From positions 1 through 53,795 of the forward strand of contig JAAWDP010000016.1 of assembly GCA_022793815.1 (NCBI GenBank): a DNA stretch of 53,795 bases, in the 5' to 3' direction. The stretch comes from Clostridia bacterium. Its GTDB lineage: Bacteria; Bacillota; Clostridia; Christensenellales; Pumilibacteraceae. A program made the position numbers and the translations under genes. The notes beneath the pieces were generated by a model. The model was not told the origin of the DNA, ran no database searches, and was given only the letters and a program-made list of their open reading frames with translations. Below, piece by piece: positions 1 through 8,194 of this stretch (positions within the stretch are counted from its first letter, which is position 1; each line of letters begins with the position of its first letter).

Positions 1-269
1 GCAGAAAGGCGGACTTAATAAGAAAAATACCAATCAACGGAAAAGAGTTGTTTTATGATATGATTCACGAAATATATTCGCCTGTAACAGACGGATGGAG
101 TACCCGTGAAATCGTGTTGAAAGAGTCTGCCGATGCGATAAACCTGTTACGATTTATGACAAAACAGATTTTCACGGACGATGAAAACTATGTTGTGCGG
201 CAAATAGGAAGAAAATGGGCGAATTTTCGTTTTGAAAAAGATTGCGCACTTATAATATATAAAAATTGA
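1..269 (+). CDS. Unknown protein, 5' end cut off by the window
   Basis: The frame is open from base 3 to the TGA at 267-269, so 88 residues of a longer protein are visible and the true start lies outside. A TTG at 48 is a possible but unconvincing internal start. The visible part is rich in charged and aromatic residues and has no motif I recognise. A hairpin terminator follows 45 bases downstream, which supports this being a real gene end. I cannot assign a function. Confidence 0.55.
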   Translation, partial: RKADLIRKIPINGKELFYDMIHEIYSPVTDGWSTREIVLKESADAINLLRFMTKQIFTDDENYVVRQIGRKWANFRFEKDCALIIYKN

Positions 270-313
270 ACAAGTCTTATAAATTTCAATTTAGCGTTCT
301 AAATGTATTGGCA

Positions 314-348
314 AAAAGTCGAGATTCCGCAAGGAGTCCCGATTTTTT
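314..348 (+). terminator. Intrinsic terminator of the first gene
   Basis: A 10-bp stem with one mismatch and one wobble pair closes a GCAA tetraloop (arms at 319-328 and 333-342) and is followed by TTTTTT. It is well placed to end transcription of the partial gene upstream. Confidence 0.75.
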
Positions 349-506
349 GCTTACATTGATTTTCAATTTAAAACTTTGCCTTGTGTGAATAATGTCGCTC
401 TGGTGTTATTTTAGTCCATAACTATGTGCCACCACGTTATACTTATATTCTGTTCCTATGGTAAAATCCCCCGGGAACTGCCGTTAAGCAAACCGTTTTT
501 TTATGT

Positions 507-1901
507 TTATCGTTTATTAAGCGGAACGTATTTTCGGACGGGGCAAATACCTTTGTACGACGGACGTATGATTTTACCCTTATTGGAGAGTTCTTCTATG
601 CGGTGCGCGGACCAGCCTGCCATGCGCGATACCGCAAAAATCGGCGTAAACAATTCCATGGGTATACCGAGCATTGCATTGACGAAGCCGGAGTAAAAAT
701 CCACGTTTGTTGCGACGCCCTTGTAAATCGCACGGCTTTGTGCTATGACTTCCGGGGCAAGCCGCTCGATTTTCGAATAGAGCTCGAAGTCGTCGTGCAG
801 ATGTTTTTCTTCGGCAAGCATTTCCACATAGCCGCGCATGATGTCCGCGCGCGGGTCGGACAGAGAATATACCGCATGACCCATGCCGTAAATAAGACCG
901 CTTTTGTCGAAGGCTTCCTTATTTAAAAGTTTGTTGAGATAGTCGCGCACATCGCCGTCGGAACGGCTTTTCAGATTTTGCTTCATGTCTTCGAACATCT
1001 TGACGACTTTTATATTCGCTCCGCCGTGGCGCGGTCCTTTCAGCGACCCCAAAGACGAGGCGATGACCGAATATGTGTCCGTGCCGGACGACGACACCAC
1101 ATGTGTGGTAAAAGACGAGTTGTTTCCTCCGCCGTGCTCGGCATGCAGTATGAGCATGATGTCGAGCGTGCGTGCTTCGAGTTCAGAGAAGTTTTCGTCG
1201 TCGCGCAGAAGCGCCAGCATCGATTCGGCTGTGGAAAGCTCGGGACGCGGTTTGTGGATAATGAGAGAATTGTATTCGTGATAATATTTGTATACTTGGT
1301 ACGAGTACACCGCCATAAGCGGCATTTGACTAATAAGCTGTAAACATTGACGCAGAACATTGGATATTGATATATCGTCGGGAAAATCGTCATACGAGTA
1401 CATGGTGAGAACGCTGCGCGCCAAGCCGTTCATCATGTCGGTAGACGGCGCTTTCATTATGACGTCGCGGACGAAGGATATGGGTAATGTGCGAAATCCT
1501 CCCAAAAGCTTTTTAAAGCTTTTCAATTGCTTTTCGCTCGGCAGTTCTCCGAACAGAAGCAGGTAGACGATTTCTTCGAATCCGTATCGGTTTTCTCCGA
1601 CACAGCCGCGCACAAGGTCCTTTATGTCTATTCCGCGGTAGCGTAATATGCCGTTGCACGGAATGCGGTTGCCGTTTTCGTCCGTTACCGTTTTTCCGTT
1701 TTCGTCGCGCTGCCATGACTGTATGTCGCTTATTTCCGTCAGCCCCGCCAAAACGCCGCGACCGTTTATGTCTCTCAGTCCGCGTTTGACATCGTAGTTA
1801 TAATAAAATGAGTTGTCTATTACGGAGTTTTCTTCGGCAAGGACGGAAAGCTTTTCTATTTTAGGCATTACTTCTTGTAAGAGCAGTTCGAATTCGGTCA
1901 T
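507..1901 (-). CDS. gltA: Citrate synthase
   Basis: A 464-residue citrate (Si)-synthase-family enzyme that would condense oxaloacetate and acetyl-CoA to citrate in the cytosol. The expected catalytic blocks are present: LHAEHGGGN, then GPRHGGAN, then GMGHAVYSLSDPRA, and a late Asp in ATNVDFYSG. The N-terminal 60 residues are a family-typical leader before the GVLAGLTEIS core. I start at the ATG at 1901 because AAAGGAGG lies five bases upstream; a longer reading from 1922 would place that site inside the gene. No other TCA-cycle gene is adjacent, so it probably supplies 2-oxoglutarate for glutamate synthesis, which is an inference. It stands alone on the minus strand, divergent from rlmD. Confidence 0.93.
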   Translation of the reverse strand: MTEFELLLQEVMPKIEKLSVLAEENSVIDNSFYYNYDVKRGLRDINGRGVLAGLTEISDIQSWQRDENGKTVTDENGNRIPCNGILRYRGIDIKDLVRGCVGENRYGFEEIVYLLLFGELPSEKQLKSFKKLLGGFRTLPISFVRDVIMKAPSTDMMNGLARSVLTMYSYDDFPDDISISNVLRQCLQLISQMPLMAVYSYQVYKYYHEYNSLIIHKPRPELSTAESMLALLRDDENFSELEARTLDIMLILHAEHGGGNNSSFTTHVVSSSGTDTYSVIASSLGSLKGPRHGGANIKVVKMFEDMKQNLKSRSDGDVRDYLNKLLNKEAFDKSGLIYGMGHAVYSLSDPRADIMRGYVEMLAEEKHLHDDFELYSKIERLAPEVIAQSRAIYKGVATNVDFYSGFVNAMLGIPMELFTPIFAVSRMAGWSAHRIEELSNKGKIIRPSYKGICPVRKYVPLNKR

Positions 1902-1976
1902 AGAACCTCCTTTTTCGCACAATTTGCTTATTATTTCGCGTGCTATTTCGCAATCAAGCCATGGCGTATATTAACT

Positions 1977-2005
1977 ATTATACCATATTCCGAATATTTA
2001 TGCAA
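1977..2005 (-). promoter_or_regulatory. Promoter of citrate synthase gene
   Basis: On the minus strand TTGCAT (2000-2005) and TATAAT (1977-1982) are separated by 17 bases. It points into the citrate synthase gene with a leader of about 70 bases. Confidence 0.7.
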
Positions 2006-2045
2006 ATAAATACTGCCTCAAATTGCCGTGTATGTAGTTTTAAGG

Positions 2046-2074
2046 TTGACTAAGCGACAGGAACATGTTAAAAT
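2046..2074 (+). promoter_or_regulatory. rlmD promoter, probably giving a leaderless mRNA
   Basis: TTGACT (2046-2051) and TAAAAT (2069-2074) are 17 bases apart. The rlmD ATG begins eight bases after the -10 box, where transcription should start, and no Shine-Dalgarno sequence precedes it. Confidence 0.7.
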
Positions 2075-2081
2075 ATAAATT

Positions 2082-3752
2082 ATGGAATTGGAGAAGAACG
2101 ACATAATAGAATGCACGGTGGACGACATGGGAATATACGGAGAGGGCATAACTCACGTAGGCGGTCAAACCGTGTTTATACCCGGTGCAATAAGAGGCGA
2201 ACGTGTGAGTGCGAAAGTCGTGACTGCAAAATCTACGTTTGCTCATGCCGTGCTTACAAGAATTCTCGACGAGTCGCCGTATAGGGTATTGCCGCCGTGT
2301 CCGTACTTCAAACAGTGCGGCGGTTGTTTTTTGCAGCATTTGGCTTATGAAGAACAATTGCGGCTGAAACGCGATATCGTGGCGGGAGCGTTTAAAAAAT
2401 ATGCGGGACTTGATATAAAAGCGGATTTAACCGTTGCCTCGGATAGTATTTACGGTTATCGCAATAAATTTTCCATGCCTGTGCGGCTGGACAGAAAAAG
2501 TGGCACGGTGGGCGGACTTTTTATGCGCAAGTCGCACCGCATTGTCGAAATCGAAAATTGTCCGCTGCAAAAGGAAAGAACTTTTATTGCGGCTGCAAAA
2601 GCACTGCGGTTTGCAAGGGATTGCGGTTTGAACGGTTATGACGAAACGGCGTTCACGGGAGATTTGCGGCATATTATCGTGCGGTCGTTGTCCGACGAAT
2701 TGTCTTTGACGTTTGTTCTAAATAGAGAAAAGCCGAATTTCGAAACGGCTTTGCATGATGGAGCAAAACGACTCGGTAAAGATAATGTATCCATTTATAT
2801 AAATATCAACAAAGCGAAAAACAATGTGATTCTCGGAAATACATCGCGGCTTATTTTCGGCGGCGCTTTGGCGAATGTAAACGGCATGTCTGTCGAAACG
2901 CACCCGTTGGCTTTTTTTCAGGTCAACGACAATATACGCGATAAACTGTATGCGGCGGTAAAAGACGAAATCGACGACGGGGTCGGAGTGGCGGACGCAT
3001 ACAGCGGCGCCGGAATCATGAGCGCGATTCTTTCTCAGAAGGCGGAGCATGTGGTCGGCGTGGAAATAAGCGAGGCAGCCGTAAACAGCGCGAATGCGCT
3101 TAAAGGCAGACTGAAAATGGATAATCTGTCTTTTGTGTGCGGAGACTGCGCCGAAATGTTTTCAGTTGCCGTGACCGATTTGAAGGCGAAAGGCGTTAAA
3201 AAAATCAATGCGGTACTCGACCCGCCGAAAAGCGGCTGCGACGAAAAGGTATTGCGGGAAATTTCGAGCATACAAGACATAGATAAAATTATTTACGTGA
3301 GCTGCAACCCGTCCACTCTCGCCCGAGATGCAAAGATTCTTATGTCTGGCGGTTACGAAGTTAAAAAAGTCCGTCCGTTTGACATGTTTCCGCAAACCAT
3401 GTCCGTCGAGACGTTGGTAGTGCTTTCCCACAAAAAACCCGACGGACATATCAACATAAAAGTAGAGTTTGGCGAGGAAGAAGGACAAGTATCTTTGAAA
3501 GAGGTTGCCAAACGAGCAGAAGAGCGCAAGCCGAAAGAAAAAGCAACTTACAAGATGATACAAGACTATATTGAAAAGACTTACGGCTTTAAAGTCCACA
3601 CGGCATACATAGCCGAAGTCAAACGCGATTTAGGCTTGCCAATGTACGACGCCCCGAATGCAGTCGAAGAATTAAAACGCCCCCGCGCGCACTCCACGCC
3701 GAAAATGGTCGAGGCAATAAAAGAAACGCTGAAACATTTTGAAGTCATTTAA
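2082..3752 (+). CDS. rlmD: 23S rRNA (uracil-C5)-methyltransferase RlmD with an element-derived C-terminal tail
   Basis: SAM-dependent RlmCD/RumA-family methyltransferase of 556 residues, against about 450 usual for the family. It has an N-terminal TRAM domain (about 1-60), iron-sulfur cysteines in CPYFKQCGGC plus ENCPL, the SAM loop DAYSGAG, DPPKSGC and the catalytic Cys in VSCNPSTLARD. The last 115 residues start at VETLVV, exactly at the left junction of the integrated element, so the ending is supplied by the element. Joining residues 1-441 to the 15 codons beyond the right junction restores a 456-residue protein. The tail contains a helical segment (TYKMIQDYIE, then AYIAEVKR) that may bind DNA; its role is unknown. 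The methyltransferase core is intact, so activity is probably retained. The nucleotidyltransferase gene follows after 11 bases and is likely co-transcribed. Confidence 0.93.
   Translation: MELEKNDIIECTVDDMGIYGEGITHVGGQTVFIPGAIRGERVSAKVVTAKSTFAHAVLTRILDESPYRVLPPCPYFKQCGGCFLQHLAYEEQLRLKRDIVAGAFKKYAGLDIKADLTVASDSIYGYRNKFSMPVRLDRKSGTVGGLFMRKSHRIVEIENCPLQKERTFIAAAKALRFARDCGLNGYDETAFTGDLRHIIVRSLSDELSLTFVLNREKPNFETALHDGAKRLGKDNVSIYININKAKNNVILGNTSRLIFGGALANVNGMSVETHPLAFFQVNDNIRDKLYAAVKDEIDDGVGVADAYSGAGIMSAILSQKAEHVVGVEISEAAVNSANALKGRLKMDNLSFVCGDCAEMFSVAVTDLKAKGVKKINAVLDPPKSGCDEKVLREISSIQDIDKIIYVSCNPSTLARDAKILMSGGYEVKKVRPFDMFPQTMSVETLVVLSHKKPDGHINIKVEFGEEEGQVSLKEVAKRAEERKPKEKATYKMIQDYIEKTYGFKVHTAYIAEVKRDLGLPMYDAPNAVEELKRPRAHSTPKMVEAIKETLKHFEVI
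3405..3421 (+). repeat. attL within rlmD
   Basis: GTCGAGACGTTGGTAGT, read as VETLVV in the rlmD frame. It pairs with the similar site at 19203-19219. Sequence to its left is native rlmD and sequence to its right is element-derived. Confidence 0.8.
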
Positions 3753-3763
3753 GAGGTTCTACT

Positions 3764-4384
3764 ATGGCATACAGATTTGCTAATCAAAGCGAAGTTAAAG
3801 AGCTTGAGGCGTGGTGTATGGATATTCTTCACGCAGTACAAGACGAAGTCAGAGAGTATTTTACTTTCGATATAAGACTTATCGGTAGCGGAGACAAAAG
3901 GCTCGTTACACAAAACAGTGATGAGTGTTTTGATTTAGACTACAATATTATTTTGCAAAAAGATAAGAAAGGTTTGTTAGATAATCCGAAACAAATCAAA
4001 GATATTTTCGTTGCAAGATTCAATAAAGTCTTAAAGCAATATGTTTCGGGCTACACACATATCAGTGATTCCACGTCTGTTGTTACCGTAAAGATAATTA
4101 GGAATAACCGATTGGAATTCTCTTTTGATGTGGCTATAATTGTTGAGGGTGATGACGGATATTTTTATAGATTGATAAATGATAAAAATACAGGTAGGTA
4201 TATTTGGAATCAGGTTGCTCACTCGAAAAATTATTTAGGAAAATTTAAAGCCTTAAAAGAAAGAGGCTATTGGATGGATTTTAAGCGGCGTTATCTTGAA
4301 CTGAAAAATCTACATTTGAAAAGACAGGATGGCGTTAAGTCTTTTTCGATTTTTCTTGAAACATTGAATGAGTTTTACAGATGA
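3764..4384 (+). CDS. Pol-beta-fold nucleotidyltransferase-like protein paired with a HEPN protein
   Basis: This 206-residue protein has the hallmarks of a nucleotidyltransferase: a GSG loop near residue 43, the acidic pair D-L-D near 58 in CFDLDYNIIL, and a third Asp near 122 in EFSFDVAII. These would coordinate metal and NTP. It is larger than classical MNT antitoxins (100-140 residues). Its stop overlaps the start of the next gene (ATGA), so the two are translationally coupled. The start ATG has AAGAGG nine bases upstream and lies 11 bases after rlmD, so it probably uses the rlmD promoter. By analogy with MNT-HEPN pairs it may control or modify the partner. An oligonucleotide-synthase role cannot be excluded. 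Codon usage is more AT-rich than that of rlmD. Confidence 0.7.
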   Translation: MAYRFANQSEVKELEAWCMDILHAVQDEVREYFTFDIRLIGSGDKRLVTQNSDECFDLDYNIILQKDKKGLLDNPKQIKDIFVARFNKVLKQYVSGYTHISDSTSVVTVKIIRNNRLEFSFDVAIIVEGDDGYFYRLINDKNTGRYIWNQVAHSKNYLGKFKALKERGYWMDFKRRYLELKNLHLKRQDGVKSFSIFLETLNEFYR

Positions 4385-5106
4385 ATATGACAAAACGTGA
4401 AAAAGAATTTTATAATAATCTCATTATTTGTGATGAGGATAAAATCAGAGCCGAAAAGTCTTTGAAATCAAAAGGTGTCGAAAAACACTTGTTGATTAAA
4501 AAAAGATTATTAACGTGGAATAAGGTTGATAGTATTGAGTACGAAAAAATTGCTTCTACATACCGATATGATAAACGTATAAGGCACGTTTTGTTTAAGT
4601 ACATTTCATATTTAGAAGAATTTTATAGAGCTATAATTCTTGATAATTACTTTAACAGAATAAGACAAAAGTTTTGGATTGAGGAGTTTAAAAATAAGAT
4701 AGAGGATTTTAATCATAATCTTAATGATGCGTTAGAACATATAGATTTTCGCGTTTTACTTATTCAGTGTCAAAGGCTTCCGAAGTTAAAGAGAGAGTTA
4801 TGCTTGTTCCCTAAAAGTAAATTTTTGAAAGATAACTCTTTTGCTTTAAAAGAATTGAGAAATGCGGTAATGCATAATAAATTTTTGCTTTTGTATCGTG
4901 GATTTGAAGAATGTTATGTAAATGGTGTGGACGATGGCAAAAGTGCGAGCTTAAAAGCGAATATATTAAATTTAATTCAGTTTTTACCGTCAGAAGTAGG
5001 AGAGCAGTGCATAAAAGATATTAATGCTTGTAAAGAAGATAGAAATAAAGAAGGGGACACGAAGTGGGATTTGCCTTCACAAGTAATTATTTCAATAGAC
5101 ATTTAA
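4381..5106 (+). CDS. HEPN/Abi-like protein, putative RNase toxin
   Basis: A 241-residue basic, mostly helical protein. Near residues 159-164 it contains R-N-A-V-M-H, the R-X4-H signature of HEPN ribonucleases, inside the helix ELRNAVMHNKF. Length and the N-terminal part (helices ending in YRAIILDNY) recall Abi_2/AbiD/F abortive-infection proteins. The Tyr two residues after His that is AMPylated in the HepT/MntA type is absent (H-N-K here), so any control by the upstream nucleotidyltransferase may use another mechanism. The four-base ATGA overlap with that gene indicates a bicistronic unit, and a strong terminator follows. A toxin or abortive-infection role is inferred from motif and context only. 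Confidence 0.68.
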   Translation: MNMTKREKEFYNNLIICDEDKIRAEKSLKSKGVEKHLLIKKRLLTWNKVDSIEYEKIASTYRYDKRIRHVLFKYISYLEEFYRAIILDNYFNRIRQKFWIEEFKNKIEDFNHNLNDALEHIDFRVLLIQCQRLPKLKRELCLFPKSKFLKDNSFALKELRNAVMHNKFLLLYRGFEECYVNGVDDGKSASLKANILNLIQFLPSEVGEQCIKDINACKEDRNKEGDTKWDLPSQVIISIDI

Positions 5107-5173
5107 CTTTGTAATTTATGTCTTTTTGATAATAACCTATAAATATTCAATCAAAACTTAATACAAAACTCAA

Positions 5174-5209
5174 AAGTTGGAACAGCGCAAGGCTATTCCG
5201 ACTTTTTTG
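5174..5209 (+). terminator. Terminator of the NTase-HEPN unit
   Basis: AAGTTGGAA and TTCCGACTT (one wobble pair) enclose a smaller AGC/GCT stem and are followed by TTTTTT. It separates the NTase-HEPN pair from the restriction-modification operon. Confidence 0.8.
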
Positions 5210-5262
5210 CTTGTGTGTTAGCGTAATAAAAGAAATTGTCGAAAAGAGGGGTAAAACGCTAT

Positions 5263-5289
5263 TGAAAACGATGAGAAATATGTTATAAT
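5263..5289 (+). promoter_or_regulatory. Promoter of the type I RM operon
   Basis: The extended -10 element TG-T-TATAAT ends at 5289, and TTGAAA (5263-5268) lies 15 bases upstream of the hexamer. It is the only clear promoter ahead of hsdM and may drive all six genes through hsdR. Confidence 0.6.
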
Positions 5290-5320
5290 TATTATGTATA
5301 AGCTAACGAAGGAGTTTTCA

Positions 5321-6886
5321 ATGGCAAACGCAATCAAAGAACAAGAACGTGAAGAATTACATAAGGCGATATGGAATATAGCGAACGATTTGCGCGGAAG
5401 CGTGGACGGATGGGACTTTAAGCAATACGTTTTGGGTATTATGTTCTATCGCTATATATCGGAGAATATCACGAACTACATAAACGCCGATGAACGCGCG
5501 GCGGGCAACGACGGTTTTGACTACGCAGAGCTTTCGGACGAGCAAGCGGAAGAAGCCCGCACCGATATGGTAAAGACAAAAGGCTTTTTCATTTTGCCGA
5601 GTCAGCTTTTTTGCAATGTCCGCAAAGCGGCAAAGAATAACGATAATCTAAATGAAACGCTTGAAAAAGTATTTAAGGCGATAGAAGGCTCGGCGCAAGG
5701 CACAGAAAGCGAAGATGACTTTAAGGGACTGTTCGACGATATAGACGTCAACAGCAATAAGCTCGGCGCGACGGTAGGCAAACGCAACGAAAAACTCGTA
5801 AAACTCTTGGACGGCATAGGCGATATGAAGCTCGGCAATTATCAAGACAATACGATAGACGCTTTCGGCGATGCTTATGAATTTTTGATGGGAATGTACG
5901 CAAGCAACGCGGGCAAAAGCGGCGGCGAATACTATACACCACAAGAAGTGTCCGAATTGCTCACGCGGTTGACAATCGTAGGCAAGACCGAAGTCAACAA
6001 AGTGTACGATCCCGCTTGCGGAAGCGGCTCGCTACTATTAAAATTCGCAAAGGTACTCGGCAAAGACAAAGTACGGCAAGGCTTTTTCGGGCAAGAGATA
6101 AACTTGACGACGTACAACCTTTGCCGAATAAATATGTTTTTGCACGACATAGACTTCGATAAATTCAATATAGCAAACGAAGATACTTTGATTTCGCCGC
6201 AACATTGGGATGACGAGCCGTTTGAAGCTATTGTTTCAAATCCGCCGTATTCCATAAAGTGGGCGGGCGATAGCAACCCGCTACTTATAAATGATACTCG
6301 ATTTGCGCCCGCAGGTATACTTGCACCCAAAAGCTATGCCGACCTTGCGTTTATTATGCACTCGCTTTCGTGGCTTGCGACAAACGGCACGGCGGCAATC
6401 GTATGTTTCCCCGGAATATTCTATCGCGGCGGCGCGGAGCAAAAGATACGCAAGTATCTTATAGACAATAACTTTATAGACTGCATAATACAGCTTCCGA
6501 GCAATTTATTTTTCGGCACAAGCATTTCCACTTGTATTATGGTGCTTAAAAAGAGCAAGACGACCAACGACGTGCTTTTTATAGACGCAAGCGCGGAGTG
6601 CGTAAAGGTAACAAATAACAATAAATTGACCGACGCGAATATAGAAAACATTTTGCGTTATTTTACCGAGCGCAAGGACGTTGACTATACGGCAAAGGTA
6701 GTAGATAATTCCGCGATAGGCACAGAGAACGATTATAACCTTTCGGTAAGCACCTACGTTCAAAAAGAGGACACGCGCGAAAAAATAGATATAGACGAAC
6801 TTAATAAGCAAATCGACGAGATAGTGGCGCGTGAAGAAGTTTTACGCAATGAGATAAAAAAGATAATCGGGGAGATTAAACTATGA
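5321..6886 (+). CDS. hsdM: Type I restriction-modification DNA methyltransferase subunit HsdM
   Basis: N6-adenine methyltransferase subunit of 521 residues. An N-terminal helical HsdM_N domain (about 8-140) precedes the methylase core with SAM motif I DPACGSGSLL near residue 229 and catalytic NPPY near 306. It assembles with HsdS to methylate host DNA, and with HsdR to cut unmodified DNA. I choose the ATG at 5321 because AAGGAG is eight bases upstream; an ATG at 5294 lies too close to the -10 box. Its TGA overlaps the next ATG. Together with the repeats in hsdS, it resembles the EcoR124I-like (type IC) group. Confidence 0.95.
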   Translation: MANAIKEQEREELHKAIWNIANDLRGSVDGWDFKQYVLGIMFYRYISENITNYINADERAAGNDGFDYAELSDEQAEEARTDMVKTKGFFILPSQLFCNVRKAAKNNDNLNETLEKVFKAIEGSAQGTESEDDFKGLFDDIDVNSNKLGATVGKRNEKLVKLLDGIGDMKLGNYQDNTIDAFGDAYEFLMGMYASNAGKSGGEYYTPQEVSELLTRLTIVGKTEVNKVYDPACGSGSLLLKFAKVLGKDKVRQGFFGQEINLTTYNLCRINMFLHDIDFDKFNIANEDTLISPQHWDDEPFEAIVSNPPYSIKWAGDSNPLLINDTRFAPAGILAPKSYADLAFIMHSLSWLATNGTAAIVCFPGIFYRGGAEQKIRKYLIDNNFIDCIIQLPSNLFFGTSISTCIMVLKKSKTTNDVLFIDASAECVKVTNNNKLTDANIENILRYFTERKDVDYTAKVVDNSAIGTENDYNLSVSTYVQKEDTREKIDIDELNKQIDEIVAREEVLRNEIKKIIGEIKL

Positions 6887-7533
6887 CCGAGAAAGATAAG
6901 TTAAAAGACTTGATAGATAACGCTAAAAAACCTTCGGTTTATGAGTGGGTATATGAGGTTGAGAACTTTCTAAATCAAATTGCAAAGAATACGAAGGAAT
7001 CGGCAACGCTTATTGCTAATATAAAACAATTCACTAATGATTTTGGTGGTTGTGATAAATTGGTTGCTTTACTGAAACAACTTTATAAAAATGAGTATGA
7101 CAGTATTGCTATACCACCGATAACAAAACGCAATCAAATATTTGTTGCTATGATGTTTTCGGCAGATATGACGAGCATTTATGAAAACGGCTATAAACCC
7201 GTGATTCAGTCTTTGAATTATGCCGCTATGCGAATAGACGAAAAAGATTATACAGGCTCTATTATAGATGAAATCAAGTCTGAAATAACCGATTCCGTTG
7301 CACTTATAGCAGACTTAACGGGTAATCGTGGCGGCGTATATTACGAAGCGGGTATTGCAAAAGGCTTGCAGTTATGTAATCACCCTATCAAATTGGTGCT
7401 TGCGTGTAAGCAAGACTATTTTGACAAAGAAAAAGTACACTTTGATGTGAGCGGCGATAAAATATTACTCTACAACAACGAAAGCGATTTGAAAACAAAA
7501 TTGACAAAGTTATTACAATCGATATTAGGATAA
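6883..7533 (+). CDS. Nucleoside deoxyribosyltransferase/TIR-like protein inside the RM operon
   Basis: This 216-residue protein has a helical N-terminal half (1-80) and a C-terminal Rossmann-like domain from about residue 83. That domain carries IFVAMMF, then ALIADLTGNRGGVYYEAG, the pattern of nucleoside 2-deoxyribosyltransferase-like and related TIR-like proteins, in which the Glu of YYEAG is the catalytic candidate. Many defence effectors of this fold cleave N-glycosidic bonds of nucleotides or NAD. Its ATGA overlap with hsdM shows it is built into the operon and not a later passenger. Whether it hydrolyses NAD or a nucleotide, or only binds a signal, cannot be told from sequence. Confidence 0.7.
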   Translation: MTEKDKLKDLIDNAKKPSVYEWVYEVENFLNQIAKNTKESATLIANIKQFTNDFGGCDKLVALLKQLYKNEYDSIAIPPITKRNQIFVAMMFSADMTSIYENGYKPVIQSLNYAAMRIDEKDYTGSIIDEIKSEITDSVALIADLTGNRGGVYYEAGIAKGLQLCNHPIKLVLACKQDYFDKEKVHFDVSGDKILLYNNESDLKTKLTKLLQSILG

Positions 7534-7546
7534 AGGGATTTTGCTA

Positions 7547-8194
7547 ATGGCACAAAAGCGGTTTGACGAATATTTTGCAAAGGTGGTTTTGGAGAGTTGT
7601 TTTCCGAAACGATTTACCGATTTGCAAATTTCGGATAAACCCGATTTGCGGTGCGGTAAGGAAGTCGGAATAGAAGTAACGAACTGTATGCCGAAAGAAG
7701 CCGCCGAAGCGTTCAATCTTTGGCATAGAGTAGAAAAGCAAGGCGAACAAACACCGCCGCGTATTTTGGAACGGTTGGAACAATTAAAAGATACCGTACA
7801 TCTTGAAGGCAATTCTCTTGTATGGGAACAAGGCTCGTATGTGGACGACGATATAGATAATTCGCCTATAAAAGAGTTTGTTAGTGCCGTTGCAAACAAG
7901 GTAGAGCGTTTGAATAGCGAAAATGCCCGCTATGCGGAAATGGGAAGCTATGAACTGTTTGTCAATTCTTTTATCGACGTATCCACGTTCAAACAAATGT
8001 ATGCGTTATTGGCGAGAACTACGGAGTTAAACAATAAGCCAAAAAAATTCGATAATATCTATCTAATTACAAGCAATCAAAAGCTGTTAGTGTTTGATTT
8101 AGTGAATAACAATATTGATATTAAGTATTTGTACACACACTTGGAACGTATGGCTGATAAAGCAATCGCAATGTACAAAGGAGATAAGCGATGA
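7547..8194 (+). CDS. Unknown protein, possibly of restriction-endonuclease fold, between hsdM and hsdS
   Basis: A 215-residue protein that I do not recognise. Near residues 29-45 it has K-P-D-L, then GIEVTN, a spacing that recalls the PD-(D/E)xK nuclease core with Thr where Lys is usual. This is weak evidence. The rest is mixed alpha/beta with no membrane segments. It starts at the ATG at 7547 with AAAGGG upstream, and its stop overlaps the hsdS start as ATGA, so it is translationally coupled to the specificity subunit. Possible roles are an accessory nuclease or an RM modulator; both are guesses from position. Confidence 0.6.
   Translation: MAQKRFDEYFAKVVLESCFPKRFTDLQISDKPDLRCGKEVGIEVTNCMPKEAAEAFNLWHRVEKQGEQTPPRILERLEQLKDTVHLEGNSLVWEQGSYVDDDIDNSPIKEFVSAVANKVERLNSENARYAEMGSYELFVNSFIDVSTFKQMYALLARTTELNNKPKKFDNIYLITSNQKLLVFDLVNNNIDIKYLYTHLERMADKAIAMYKGDKR

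Noticed and set aside
603-1393. Several plus- and minus-strand open frames over the citrate synthase gene
   Set aside because: They are antisense or frame shadows of a well-supported gene and have no ribosome sites or motifs.
4381-5106. Direct assignment as HepT toxin
   Set aside because: R-X4-H is present but the modified Tyr of the HepT motif is missing and the protein is much longer.
5294-5320. hsdM start at ATG 5294
   Set aside because: It lies four bases after the -10 box, and a well-spaced AAGGAG serves ATG 5321.
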